Of a stretch of DNA of 64,000 bases, positions 43,401 to 51,926 are shown piece by piece; position 1 is the stretch's first letter, and every line of letters begins with the position of its first letter. Made by a program: the position numbers and the translations under genes. The notes under the pieces were generated by a model that was not told the DNA's origin, ran no database searches, and saw nothing but the letters and a program-made list of their open reading frames with translations. The stretch comes from Acinetobacter vivianii (lineage in GTDB: Bacteria; Pseudomonadota; Gammaproteobacteria; Pseudomonadales; Moraxellaceae): NCBI RefSeq assembly GCF_014635885.1, contig NZ_BMDR01000001.1:682001-746000 (forward strand), in the 5' to 3' direction.

Positions 43401-45000
43401 TAAGCTGAGCTTGCCATGACAGTTGCTGCTTTTCAGTTGGCAATTTAACTTTTGCCAGACCAGACAAACTGCCTTTTTCAGCTTGGTAACGGAAATTTTC
43501 GACATTTAACAGATTGTCTTTTAAATCGAGTCGCGCTTCATATTTACCTGTTGGTAACAAAGCCTGTTCATGCGGACGCACAGTGGTTGCAACATAAATA
43601 TCCTGTTGTCCCTCTTTGAGTGCCACATTGGTATGACCTTCCTCACTACTCAACCAGCCAATGTAAGGCATGGCACGATCAATGCCTTTCCATGAAATAT
43701 CCAGCAGCATAGGCTGAGCTTTATTATTTTTTTCTTCAGCCTGATCAAGTTTGAGTGCCCATGTCTCATATTTATCAAAGGCCACTTGAGCCGTTAGCGC
43801 TAAACCTTTTTTCAATGAGCCAGAAGAACTGATATTTGCATCAAGTTTTGGTGGTAAAAAGTCTTGTGCGATCTGCGGTACTGTGGTCTTTTCAGGATCC
43901 AGATGATCAAGACGACCTTTAACATCCCAAGATACATGCTCATGCCAGTTAACTATACCATTCAGGCTGACAGCACCTTTCATTAACTGACCATTAAAAT
44001 CACGGATATTTAACTGATGGGTTAAATCTGTATCCATCAGTGCGGTATATTTCCCTTCAGGAATTTGCTCACCTTTTAAATCCGTATCGAGATTTAAGGC
44101 CAGTTTTTGTATATCACCGTTAAATCTGACCACGCCATCTTTAGCAAAGAGTTTCTGGTCTTTTAGTAAAGGCAAATGATAATTTTTTAAAAATAACTCA
44201 CCTTGCATAGGCACATGTTCACGCACAGGATGAAGCGTTGCCCGACCTGTGAGCAAATCAGGTGTGGTTGTTGCAACGCCTACTCTCAAAGTATCTAAAG
44301 AACCACGCGCTGCAACCTTAATCGTTTCAATATCCAGACTTTTTAACGACGGAATAATTAAATCAGCGTTGGCATTTAAAGGATATTTACCACTAAAATC
44401 CATCTGACCTGAAGCATTCTGGACAGCTAAATAGCCCATATCCATACGCGAGTCTTCAAATTCCAGCTTAGTCTCAGACCACAACGCATCTTTTAAATAA
44501 ACATCATTAAAATCAACCTTTGAGGTTGCAGTCTGGATTTCCAGATGATCCAGACTGGCTTCATTGATACGCAAGACAAATGGCAGCTTGATCGGATCAA
44601 ATCCAAACGGTTCATCTGATGGTGGTTTTTTATTAATAATTTTCAGGTTACGAACATCAGCATGACTCAAATGTACTTCTTTACTTAGAATCGCTCTCCA
44701 GCCCAAAGAGACATCGGCACGATCTAAAGAAACATCAACGGCCTGTAACTGCACCAGAATATTTTTCAGGATAATGCCCGATAGCAGATTACCGCCTTCA
44801 TATTCGTATTTAATAATTTTCTGGCTTTGCAGCACGCGATCTAATAGAAAACGGCTACCTTTATCCGTAGACATCATTACAACTAAAGAGCTGACCAATA
44901 ATAAAAGAATGATCAGCACGATCAGCACAATATTTCGAACAATATGCCGATTTTTTCTTGGTCCAGCTGGAGGTGTCAGTTGCTGTTCTACTTCCGTCAT
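40495..45000 (-). CDS. tamB: Translocation and assembly module subunit TamB
   Basis: 1501 residues from ATG 45000 (AGG six bases upstream; TTG 45006 is in frame). One inner-membrane helix (about 22-46) is followed by a very long periplasmic beta-helical region of the AsmA-like/TamB superfamily and the C-terminal DUF490 domain (ARISMPESSATVVNLSPDVRVV, MVGVRVTGTATVPNIQVYNDAGLSEQEALNALLTGR, ending FYNWRF). TamB spans the periplasm, pairs with TamA, and works in outer-membrane protein assembly and phospholipid transport. Its gene follows tamA by 48 bases. Confidence 0.94.
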   Translation of the reverse strand: MTEVEQQLTPPAGPRKNRHIVRNIVLIVLIILLLLVSSLVVMMSTDKGSRFLLDRVLQSQKIIKYEYEGGNLLSGIILKNILVQLQAVDVSLDRADVSLGWRAILSKEVHLSHADVRNLKIINKKPPSDEPFGFDPIKLPFVLRINEASLDHLEIQTATSKVDFNDVYLKDALWSETKLEFEDSRMDMGYLAVQNASGQMDFSGKYPLNANADLIIPSLKSLDIETIKVAARGSLDTLRVGVATTTPDLLTGRATLHPVREHVPMQGELFLKNYHLPLLKDQKLFAKDGVVRFNGDIQKLALNLDTDLKGEQIPEGKYTALMDTDLTHQLNIRDFNGQLMKGAVSLNGIVNWHEHVSWDVKGRLDHLDPEKTTVPQIAQDFLPPKLDANISSSGSLKKGLALTAQVAFDKYETWALKLDQAEEKNNKAQPMLLDISWKGIDRAMPYIGWLSSEEGHTNVALKEGQQDIYVATTVRPHEQALLPTGKYEARLDLKDNLLNVENFRYQAEKGSLSGLAKVKLPTEKQQLSWQAQLKAQDFNPQTVAAAAPVNLLNGDIKASGFAKPNQQVIQLEQIDLKGQLAQANQQETIALKGKSTAALIFHDEKAGGGFKSFAVDYNGSLNALNQGDGLLKINVAGTPDYIKINELKHDGVAGKVFATGAVNLKDKLGWDIDASLVRFKPQYFVSSVKGEVSGHVKTQGVWSDKLKRIDIRQLNAAGFLNNKPIRGRGNLSLLLDSNQDGFLPQQFEANDLFLAYAQNQLQASGNAQSLRIKLNAPALYELYPGLRGRAYGSLNVQSQPRLRATANMAVDDFGFNDLVSIKSLRVQGELPTSETTPTQLTATLTQLRNGNREIQNATVNLAGTRKAHVLKVESKNRQSNFYVQLAGGFNPNNDWLGLVQKGNFTSRNISLVQNQNAPIIYTAAKQELYVGQHCWQSANSQLCLDQPARISKAKGNFSLITKNLDLKDFTAFMPEGLAVTGQLNGYAKASWANGSHPKLDARLVTRKGEIGLAADDPQDPATTVTYDELSLIAKSISEGMLFRVDMKTPDIGTGYANVIIDPFQNNMPMRGEVAFDDVQLKVFKPFIKDVRSMAGTLSLAGKVNGTLTQPQITGEMRLKNGAISMISLPVNLSNIQLYSSIRQDYATIDGAFNSGQGVGRLKGNFDWKNDPHLNLTLKGDNLLIRQAPMITAIVEPDLTLDVYPFNQRLSLKGKIDVPRARISMPESSATVVNLSPDVRVVQQGQDLLATLKAAKPWDIRADMTVTLGNQVIFQGFESTIPLVGRLHLSQRGLETAMRANGAIGVSQKVKIEAYGQSLDLNRAIARFNGPLANPTLDIDANKPVQGSMVGVRVTGTATVPNIQVYNDAGLSEQEALNALLTGRINEGNSGLSNTEGFKSDVNNTIAAAGISMGLGGTRALTNQIGRTFGLSGLALDAQGTGDDTQVSLTGYITPDLFIRYGIGVFTPVNKLTLRYQMNRRLYLEASQSLERAIDIFYNWRF

Positions 45001-45048
45001 AATCAACCTGAAATTGTTTTCCCTTTATAGAAGGGTTATAAAAAAGTT

Positions 45049-47754
45049 TTAAAGTTGTGGACCAATAAAGAAATGCAATCGGATCGGATTATTCTCATTC
45101 GAAATACCAGAGGCAATATCGAGACGAATCGGTCCAATTGGTGATCTCCAGCGAATACCGACACCCACACTATATTCTGTTGGATTGCTAAACTGTTTGT
45201 CATAGGCATTACCAAAATCTGAGAATACGGCAGCACGCCAGCCATCTTTAAATTGGTAATTATATTCTAATGAACCAACCCCTAAAGCTTGTCCACCCAA
45301 CTTATAGCCATTTTCTTCTGGAGATAAGCTCTTATAGTCAAAACCACGTAAAGACTGATCACCACCAGTAAAGAAACGCAAGTTATAAGGCACGTTATTA
45401 AAATCATCGGTAAAAATATAGCTTGCATCGCCACGACCGACAAACTGGTGATTGTCATTTTCACCCAGTGAATAAATAAAGCGCCAGCCTGCACTCACAA
45501 TCGCCATATTGGCATCGGACAATAATGATTCTGTACCCAGTTCAACTTTATAGGTTTGTTTAAACCCTTTGGTTGGGTTCAAACGAGTATTACTATTGGT
45601 TTTAGAAGCTTCATAGCTCAAGAGCAAAGATTCTTGCTCAGGTTGCGAAACTTTAAAGGCATCTGGAATTTCATCAATATCCACAATTCCTTTTTCAGTT
45701 AAACGGTCTAAACGATAACGCAAACCAAAAGTATGTTGCCAGTCGCCGAGTGGATTTTTGATGACACGTTCACCACCCACGACCGCAGACTCGATCAGCA
45801 AGTTGACATCTGGCCCAATATCATCACGCGTTTCACGCTCATAACCACCCACAAGGTTGAAATAGTCATTTAACGGATGCTTATAAGGAATGCTGTAACG
45901 ACCATCAATCGACTGACGGATTTCAGAAACCTCGACGTTGGCATCAAAAGAATGACCATATTTATTGACAATCGCTCGGCGATATTGGGTACGAATACGC
46001 GCCCCAGTATCGGTCCCATAACCAATACCCGTCTCTAGACTATTTAAACGGTCCGCATTCAGAGTCACGACCACAGGAATTTTCTGATCGATACGTGCTT
46101 GCTCTTCTTGTTTTTGACGCGTTTCATCATCTTCATCATGCGTTGGCATCGGCATTGAACGGGCTAAAGAATAGGTCTGTGCCTGTTCACCGCCTGAGAA
46201 TTGCGACTCATCCACAACATCCTGAGTGACTTCTTCCGCAGAGGTAATTTTTGCTCGTGCAAGATCAGCCTTTTGCTGACTATTTAACAACTGTGACTGT
46301 TGAATACGTTGCTGATCGACCAAAGCTTGCAAATCTGGTGGTAACTCAAGTGGCGGCTGAATGGCATCCGGTTTGATTGTATCCACCAGCGTATAGTTAA
46401 AATAACGGGTATTGGTTAAGTTATTGGCCAGAGCATTGACACGCCAGAAGGCATAGTCATCATCTTCATTCCAGGGCGCCAGACTATCCAGCACTTTCTG
46501 GGTTAAAGGTAATGGCTTGCTCGGATCACTCATCCGATATTCTACTTTCTTCAGTTTGTAACGATCACCTGTTTCATATTTCAGGTTAATGTCTGCGGTT
46601 TTCTCAGGCTGGCTAATCTTCACATCGTGCAAGCGCCAGAACGCATCAAAATAACCGTTATCTGTCGCAACAGTCGTGATTTTGTTTTTTGTCTCTTCAT
46701 ATTTTCCATGGTTAAAAATATCGCCTTCATCCTGTTCTGGAATCAAACGAATCACTTGGAATTGAGGAATGTTTGCACCTGCACCCGTAAATTCAATATT
46801 TTGTTCTTTAATTTTGACGGGTTCATTCGGCACCACAATAACCTTAACTTTACTCTCGCTTTCTTTCACAAAAGTATAAGTGGCGTTGTAATAACCCACT
46901 GCTTGGGCTGCCTGATTAGTCAAAGCACGTAATTGCGGCAAGGCAACATTAAACTCTTCAAAAGATTCCTGAGTAAAACTGGATAACTTGGCCTTGATAT
47001 TTGCAGCCAGAATTGGTGGTGCGCCCGTAACATCTGCCGTAATACGAGGTACTTTATCTGTATTCAGCAGATTCTCTGGACGCAAGCGATGCCAGATTCT
47101 TTTAAAGAAACCTTCTTTTTCAGCAGTCTGCTCTGTTTGCGTCTGAAATTCAGGTAAGGTTCGTCCCGCCTCATTCGCTTCTACTACAATCTTGCTATCC
47201 GTCTGGATATCACGCATCAACTGATCAATATTGACAGGCGCACTTTTAATTTCAGTCAGTTCAGATTGAGAAACATCGCTTACCGAGACTTCAGGGGTTT
47301 TAGCAGTATTTTCACGATAGTTCTTTGCTTCATTTTTTGCGTCTTCCGCGACACGAAAGATTTCATTTGCCATCGATTGATCCACAGGAATCACCGGCAA
47401 ATTCTCTAAATTATCATCCAACTGAATCGGTTTTAACTCATCAATCTGATTTGCTGACTGTTCTTGCTGCTTTAAAGCCGTCAAACTGTCCTGCACAGAC
47501 AACGAATTTTCTTGATCATTCAAAAGCGCTTGTTGCTGCTTCATCAAAGCAGTCGCCGCATTGGCCTGTTGTTCGGCCTGATCCGCTGTCTGATTTTCAG
47601 TCGGGTTTAAAATTTGCTCTTGCGCATAAGCAACTGATATACAAGAAGTAATTAAAAAACCGCTACAAATAAGTTTAGGAAAACCCTGCATTTTAAAAAT
47701 TAAATGCATAGAATGAACCAGTGTTGACTGTTTAAACTTCGATTTAGATGGCAT
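45049..47754 (-). CDS. tamA: Translocation and assembly module subunit TamA (Omp85 family)
   Basis: 901 residues, far longer than E. coli TamA (577). A signal peptide ends at AYAQEQ (about residue 45). A Gln/Glu-rich low-complexity stretch (about 50-210) precedes the POTRA domains (KAKLSSFTQESFEEFNVALPQLRALTNQAAQAVGYYNATY...). Between POTRA and barrel lies another charged insert (about 480-560, SMPMPTHDEDDETRQKQEEQARID). The C-terminal 16-strand barrel has the Omp85 signatures FFTGGDQSLRGFDYKSL and VGVGIRWRSPIGPIRLDIA. With TamB it assembles outer-membrane proteins. Start may be a later ATG at 47709 or 47691. Confidence 0.9.
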   Translation of the reverse strand: MPSKSKFKQSTLVHSMHLIFKMQGFPKLICSGFLITSCISVAYAQEQILNPTENQTADQAEQQANAATALMKQQQALLNDQENSLSVQDSLTALKQQEQSANQIDELKPIQLDDNLENLPVIPVDQSMANEIFRVAEDAKNEAKNYRENTAKTPEVSVSDVSQSELTEIKSAPVNIDQLMRDIQTDSKIVVEANEAGRTLPEFQTQTEQTAEKEGFFKRIWHRLRPENLLNTDKVPRITADVTGAPPILAANIKAKLSSFTQESFEEFNVALPQLRALTNQAAQAVGYYNATYTFVKESESKVKVIVVPNEPVKIKEQNIEFTGAGANIPQFQVIRLIPEQDEGDIFNHGKYEETKNKITTVATDNGYFDAFWRLHDVKISQPEKTADINLKYETGDRYKLKKVEYRMSDPSKPLPLTQKVLDSLAPWNEDDDYAFWRVNALANNLTNTRYFNYTLVDTIKPDAIQPPLELPPDLQALVDQQRIQQSQLLNSQQKADLARAKITSAEEVTQDVVDESQFSGGEQAQTYSLARSMPMPTHDEDDETRQKQEEQARIDQKIPVVVTLNADRLNSLETGIGYGTDTGARIRTQYRRAIVNKYGHSFDANVEVSEIRQSIDGRYSIPYKHPLNDYFNLVGGYERETRDDIGPDVNLLIESAVVGGERVIKNPLGDWQHTFGLRYRLDRLTEKGIVDIDEIPDAFKVSQPEQESLLLSYEASKTNSNTRLNPTKGFKQTYKVELGTESLLSDANMAIVSAGWRFIYSLGENDNHQFVGRGDASYIFTDDFNNVPYNLRFFTGGDQSLRGFDYKSLSPEENGYKLGGQALGVGSLEYNYQFKDGWRAAVFSDFGNAYDKQFSNPTEYSVGVGIRWRSPIGPIRLDIASGISNENNPIRLHFFIGPQL

Positions 47755-47916
47755 GTAGAACTCTAAACTTATTTTTTAATTTATCATTTTTGATGGCTGA
47801 AACAACTTCAAATCTTTGATTTTTCATCCAATCAGACAGGGATATCATACATGCATTTCATCACATTTTTACAGTTCGTCACATTTTTTTATAAATCACA
47901 ATGAAGTGAACACACG

Positions 47917-49236
47917 ATGAAACAAGATGAGCGCTTAATGACATCACGTCGGTTTGCCCCGATGTTTTTCACGCAATTTTTTGGAGCACTGAATGATAAT
48001 GTTTATAAACAAGCGCTTCTGTTAGTCATCACTTATGGTTGGATTCAACAACAAAGTGCGCCCGTCAGTACTTTAAATAATTTAGCAGCGTTACTGTTTA
48101 TTCTTCCTTACTTTTTCTTTTCAGCTACAGCTGGGCAAATTGCAGATAAATACGAACGCTCACAGCTTATTCGCTTCATTAAAATATTAGAAATCGTCAT
48201 CATGTTGATTGGTACAGCAGGTTTTTTGCTAGGCAATCTTTGGCTGCTGTTATTTGCCCTATTTTTAATGGGAACACATTCCACCTGTTTCGGGCCGATC
48301 AAATATGCCATTCTGCCTGAAATTTTAAAGCCACAAGAACTGATGTCCGGTAATGCCTTATTCCAGTCAGGTACATCGATTGCGATTTTACTGGGGATGA
48401 TTCTTGGTGGTGCAGTAATTGCTTCTTCTGAAGGCAATCTGCTCTGGATCAGTGTAACTGTGGTAACTATTGCTTGCTTAGGCTATTTGTGTAGTCGTTT
48501 TATTCTGCCACAAAAAGTCGCTGCTCCCGATCTTAAAATTGACTGGAATTTTTTTCGTACCAGTTTTCAGACTATTCGATATGCAAAAAGTATCCCGATT
48601 GTTTTTGTGATTCTGTTAGGTAATTCTTGGTACTGGTTTTATGGTGCTACCTACCTGACCCAGATTCCACAACTCACACAGCAAAACCTACATGCTTCTG
48701 AAAATGTGGTGAGTCTACTTCTGACTTTTTTCTCGGTTGGTATTGGCGTTGGTTCATTATTATGCAGACGTATTGGCGGCACTGAAATCAATATCAAAAT
48801 GGTGCCCTATGGCGCGATTGGCCTAACTGTTTTTGCGTTGTATCTTGCAGCAAGTCTGACATTTGTACCTGAACATACTGGCGACCTACTCACTTTAAAA
48901 GATATGTTTACGCAAGGTGCCGTCTATTATCACGTTATGCTTGCCGTTACTTTACTCGGGATCAGCGGCGGTTTTTATATCGTACCGCTTTATGCCATGA
49001 TGCAAGCCTACTCACCACGCTCGCACCGGGCGCGTGTTGTTGCAGCAAACAATATCTTAAATGCTGTATTTATGGTCTCTTCGGCAGTTTTTTCAATTTT
49101 AATCTTAAGCATTTTAAAAATTGATATTAAAATCTTATTCACCATTACTGCTGTTTTAAGTGCAATTTTCTCATTCTGGTTATTAAAACGACTCAAACCA
49201 TTATTGGAAAATGCGCCCAATACTTTAGAGGATTAA
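47917..49236 (+). CDS. LplT-like MFS transporter
   Basis: 439 residues with about twelve membrane helices. RFAPMFFTQFFGALNDNVYKQALLL and GTHSTCFGPIKYAILPEILKPQELMSGNAL are characteristic of the LplT/Aas MFS group that flips lysophospholipids across the inner membrane. The fused or adjacent acyltransferase (Aas) found in some bacteria is absent here. coq7 starts three bases after the stop, so they are co-transcribed, though no functional link is apparent. The lysophospholipid role is by family only. Confidence 0.85.
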   Translation: MKQDERLMTSRRFAPMFFTQFFGALNDNVYKQALLLVITYGWIQQQSAPVSTLNNLAALLFILPYFFFSATAGQIADKYERSQLIRFIKILEIVIMLIGTAGFLLGNLWLLLFALFLMGTHSTCFGPIKYAILPEILKPQELMSGNALFQSGTSIAILLGMILGGAVIASSEGNLLWISVTVVTIACLGYLCSRFILPQKVAAPDLKIDWNFFRTSFQTIRYAKSIPIVFVILLGNSWYWFYGATYLTQIPQLTQQNLHASENVVSLLLTFFSVGIGVGSLLCRRIGGTEINIKMVPYGAIGLTVFALYLAASLTFVPEHTGDLLTLKDMFTQGAVYYHVMLAVTLLGISGGFYIVPLYAMMQAYSPRSHRARVVAANNILNAVFMVSSAVFSILILSILKIDIKILFTITAVLSAIFSFWLLKRLKPLLENAPNTLED

Positions 49237-49239
49237 TAT

Positions 49240-49875
49240 ATGCGTCAATACACAGGTCTCGATAAACTTATTAATTCTTTTGATCAGGCTTTACGTAGTC
49301 TGGTACCTGGAGCGACCAGTGCTCAACGCTCAAATCCAGCCAGTGATGAACCTTCACAACTCTGTGTGAGTGATGCACGCCATGTCGCGGGCTTGATGCG
49401 TGTAAACCACAGTGGTGAAGTGTGTGCCCAAGCGCTGTATCATGGACAGGCATTGACGGCAAAGCTGCCACACGTTCGTGAAGAAATGCAGCATGCTGCG
49501 ATCGAAGAACAAGATCATTTGGCGTGGTGTGAAGATCGTTTAAAAGAACTGGATAGCCACACCAGTGTATTGAATCCAATCTGGTATGGATTGTCTTACG
49601 GCATGGGTGCGATTGCAGGCATTGCAGGCGACAAATACAGCCTAGGTTTTGTCGCTGAAACTGAACGTCAGGTGAGCCAGCATTTACAAGAACATCTCCA
49701 GCAATTGCCTGCACATGATGATCGTTCACGTAAAATTCTTGAGCAGATGAATGAAGATGAATTGCATCATCGGGATACCGCATTGAATGCAGGCGGAGTC
49801 GATTTACCCGTGCCTGTACGCATTACCATGACCGCAATTTCAAAATTAATGACAAAAACCAGTTATTATTTATAA
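49240..49875 (+). CDS. coq7: 3-demethoxyubiquinol 3-hydroxylase (Coq7)
   Basis: 211 residues. A diiron hydroxylase of ubiquinone synthesis, replacing UbiF. Metal ligands are in VNHSGEVCAQALYHGQ (Glu), the AIEEQDHLAW motif (Glu and His), VAETERQVSQHLQEHL (Glu) and EDELHHRDTAL (Glu, His). Membrane-associated helices are short. It lies three bases after the LplT-like gene. Confidence 0.95.
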   Translation: MRQYTGLDKLINSFDQALRSLVPGATSAQRSNPASDEPSQLCVSDARHVAGLMRVNHSGEVCAQALYHGQALTAKLPHVREEMQHAAIEEQDHLAWCEDRLKELDSHTSVLNPIWYGLSYGMGAIAGIAGDKYSLGFVAETERQVSQHLQEHLQQLPAHDDRSRKILEQMNEDELHHRDTALNAGGVDLPVPVRITMTAISKLMTKTSYYL

Positions 49876-49883
49876 ACTCGTCT

Positions 49884-49915
49884 AGGGAATTATGGCTTCA
49901 TAATTCCCTTTTTTC
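49884..49915 (+). terminator. coq7 terminator
   Basis: 11-base perfect stem AGGGAATTATG / CATAATTCCCT around GCTT, followed by six or more T residues. Confidence 0.93.
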
Positions 49916-49947
49916 TGCTCAATTTTTCATAAAACTATTATAAAAGA

Positions 49948-50400
49948 TCAGCGAAATACAATTTTCCCTTTATCTGTCGAATAACGGTCAGACCAGAAAC
50001 TTTGTGGTTGCTTTTCCAGATCCGTAAAAATCGTATAGTTAATTTTGCCTTGTCTAAACTCAAACTGACCATTTTTTTGAGTTGCGGCTACTCTGGTATC
50101 ATTCACCCAGACACGCTGTTGCTGGTCAATTCGAATGGTTGCCAAGGTTGTTCCATCTGATCTTTCAGCAATCCATTGTGGTTGATTGACACCATTCTCA
50201 GGCGCCGCAACTGCATCTGGCGCTGTAAATCCAGCCTTCATATTTTCTTCTGCTGTTTTATGAATATCACAACCTTGCGCTTCACTCAGTTGCGTACAGC
50301 CTGAACGTTCGAGCTGTTCTCTATATTTGGCATCAATGGCATAAGCAGAGTTCATGACAACACATGCCATCAGTCCGACAGTAATAAATTTGATTTGCAT
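49948..50400 (-). CDS. Periplasmic protein of unknown function
   Basis: 150 residues. MQIKFITVGLMACVVMNSAYA is a signal peptide. The mature part (IDAKYREQLERSGCTQLSEAQGCDIHKTAEEN...) has two cysteines close together, likely a disulfide, and a C-terminal beta-rich half (ATIRIDQQQRVWVNDTRVAATQKNGQFEFRQGKINYTIF in outline). I do not recognise the family. Alone on its transcript. Confidence 0.75.
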   Translation of the reverse strand: MQIKFITVGLMACVVMNSAYAIDAKYREQLERSGCTQLSEAQGCDIHKTAEENMKAGFTAPDAVAAPENGVNQPQWIAERSDGTTLATIRIDQQQRVWVNDTRVAATQKNGQFEFRQGKINYTIFTDLEKQPQSFWSDRYSTDKGKIVFR

Positions 50401-50485
50401 GATGCATCCCTTGCGATTGATCAGTTAAATATTTAAACATTGATCTCGGCATGGGTCTGTAATTTAAATGTTTAATCCCAAAAGC

Positions 50486-50519
50486 AAAAACAGCCTGTGA
50501 CCGAAATCACAGGCTGTTT
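50486..50519 (-). terminator. Terminator after the DUF2799 lipoprotein gene
   Basis: 13-base perfect stem AAACAGCCTGTGA / TCACAGGCTGTTT around CCGAAA, with TTTTTGC following on the minus strand. Confidence 0.88.
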
Positions 50520-50536
50520 AAAACCATATTTTCAAC

Positions 50537-51088
50537 TTAATTTAGACCATGTTCTGCTTTAAAACGTTCCATGTTTCTCACGGCATCATGATAACGCGAT
50601 TGTACGCTGCTGCTATTGATCCGTAGATCATATAAACGCTTCTTATAATCATCCCGAACTTTAGAAGAAAGATCGGTACGTTCCAGCTCTTTTAAATACC
50701 GATTCATCTCATTCTGTGAACGGCTGAACTCCGAATCAGCCTGATAATATTCGTTGGCAGCCTGATAATAAGGTCGCAGTAATTGGCGTTTTTCAACAGG
50801 ACAAACTCGGAAATCCCCACGACCTTCTAACGCTTCACTGAAAATATTTTCAGGCTGACAATAATAACCTAGACCTTGTTGATAGCCTTTTTCATAGAGA
50901 CTCTGATTAGGAACAACATTGGCTTTCTGACAAGATGAATAATACTTATCTAGACGTGATTCATGCCCAGCCGAACCATCTTTTTCACCCACGCTTAACC
51001 AGTTGGCAGTTTTACATTGCTCAACACTCATGGCTGCACAACCAGAAAGTAAAACCATCAAAGTCGATAAAATTAAAATATTTTTCAT
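50537..51088 (-). CDS. DUF2799 lipoprotein
   Basis: 183 residues. MKNILILSTLMVLLSGC ends in a lipobox. The DUF2799 pattern follows: CKTANWLSVGEKDGSAGHESRLDKYYSSCQ and YEKGYQQGLGYYC, with several conserved cysteines and aromatic residues. A coiled-coil region (about 110-180, YYQADSEFSRSQNEMNRYLKELERTD) makes up the C-terminal half. Role unknown; outer-membrane location likely. Confidence 0.82.
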   Translation of the reverse strand: MKNILILSTLMVLLSGCAAMSVEQCKTANWLSVGEKDGSAGHESRLDKYYSSCQKANVVPNQSLYEKGYQQGLGYYCQPENIFSEALEGRGDFRVCPVEKRQLLRPYYQAANEYYQADSEFSRSQNEMNRYLKELERTDLSSKVRDDYKKRLYDLRINSSSVQSRYHDAVRNMERFKAEHGLN

Positions 51089-51128
51089 GAAAATGTTCCT
51101 AATTATTATGCGATTACATTCAAAAACA

Positions 51129-51563
51129 TTACATTGTAATGACAGGATAGTTTACCTTTTGATCATAGCTTAGATCAGCATGTTGCCATAAATCAAATAG
51201 AGGAATTTTCACATCCAATGCTAAAGGTAATTTTTTAGGATTAAACTGCATATTCTCTAAGGTATGTCCCCAAGCAATCACATCAATATCCAGCGTGATC
51301 TGATGCGAAGGACGAGTACGCCCTGATTGTTGTTCCAGCCTTTTTAACAGTTCAGTGATTTCATCAATACTAAGTTGACTTGTTAATAGACAGGCCGAGT
51401 TCCAGTAATCAGCCCCGATCCCATCTCGACATGGAATTTCATAAATCGGAGAAAACACCACTCTACCGAGTTGAGCAATCTGCTCATAAGCAAAAGTGAA
51501 ATTTTGTTGCTGCTGGAGATTACTCGCCAGTGCGAGCGCAAAAATTGTTTCTGTTGCGTTCAA
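51129..51563 (-). CDS. folK: HPPK-family pyrophosphokinase (FolK-like)
   Basis: 144 residues starting at TTG 51563 with AGGA eight bases upstream. It begins FALALASNLQQQQNF and has RTRPSHQITLDIDVIAWG near 82-99, where the LDID aspartates bind Mg in HPPK (folate synthesis: pyrophosphoryl transfer from ATP to hydroxymethyldihydropterin). The canonical GPRTLDLD Arg is Ile here, and the usual PHP...RxFVLxPL C-terminal motif is not recognisable. It overlaps folB by 44 bases. Location beside folB makes FolK the best call, with some doubt about full activity. Confidence 0.8.
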   Translation of the reverse strand: MNATETIFALALASNLQQQQNFTFAYEQIAQLGRVVFSPIYEIPCRDGIGADYWNSACLLTSQLSIDEITELLKRLEQQSGRTRPSHQITLDIDVIAWGHTLENMQFNPKKLPLALDVKIPLFDLWQHADLSYDQKVNYPVITM

Positions 51564-51900
51564 GGCGAATTCCTACTGCATTAGCTTGAGCAATAATTGC
51601 GGGTTTACGAATCGTGATCGTGATCGACTCAATAGAAGGAAAAGTCGTAAATAGACACTCAAGAACCAACTGAGCAGCATGCTCAATCAGTTTTGGTTTT
51701 GCTGTTTGAATCACTTGTGCTGCAAGCTCACAGATTTGAGCATAGTTGAGCGTATCTTCCAGCTCATCCGAGTTTGCAGCCTGACTAAGATCATTATGAA
51801 TGGTGAGATCTAACGTTAAAGGTTGAATAATCTGGCGTTCCCAGTTGAAACAGCCGATCACAGTATCAACTTTTAACCCCTCAATAATAATGGCATCCAT
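51520..51900 (-). CDS. folB: Dihydroneopterin aldolase
   Basis: 126 residues. IIIEGLKVDTVIGCFNWERQIIQPLTLDLTI is the N-terminal FolB motif, and the conserved catalytic-region KPKLIEHAAQLVLECLFTTFP follows. It makes 6-hydroxymethyldihydropterin, the substrate of FolK, whose gene begins within the end of folB (44-base overlap). Folate pathway pair. AGGT precedes the ATG. Confidence 0.93.
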   Translation of the reverse strand: MDAIIIEGLKVDTVIGCFNWERQIIQPLTLDLTIHNDLSQAANSDELEDTLNYAQICELAAQVIQTAKPKLIEHAAQLVLECLFTTFPSIESITITIRKPAIIAQANAVGIRLERNRNNFCARTGE

Positions 51901-51926
51901 AATGACCTATTGAACCGATAAATAAA

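Noticed and set aside
49271-49783. 170-codon minus-strand frame opposite coq7
   Set aside because: A shadow of the well-supported coq7 gene: His- and Arg-rich translation with no recognisable motif.
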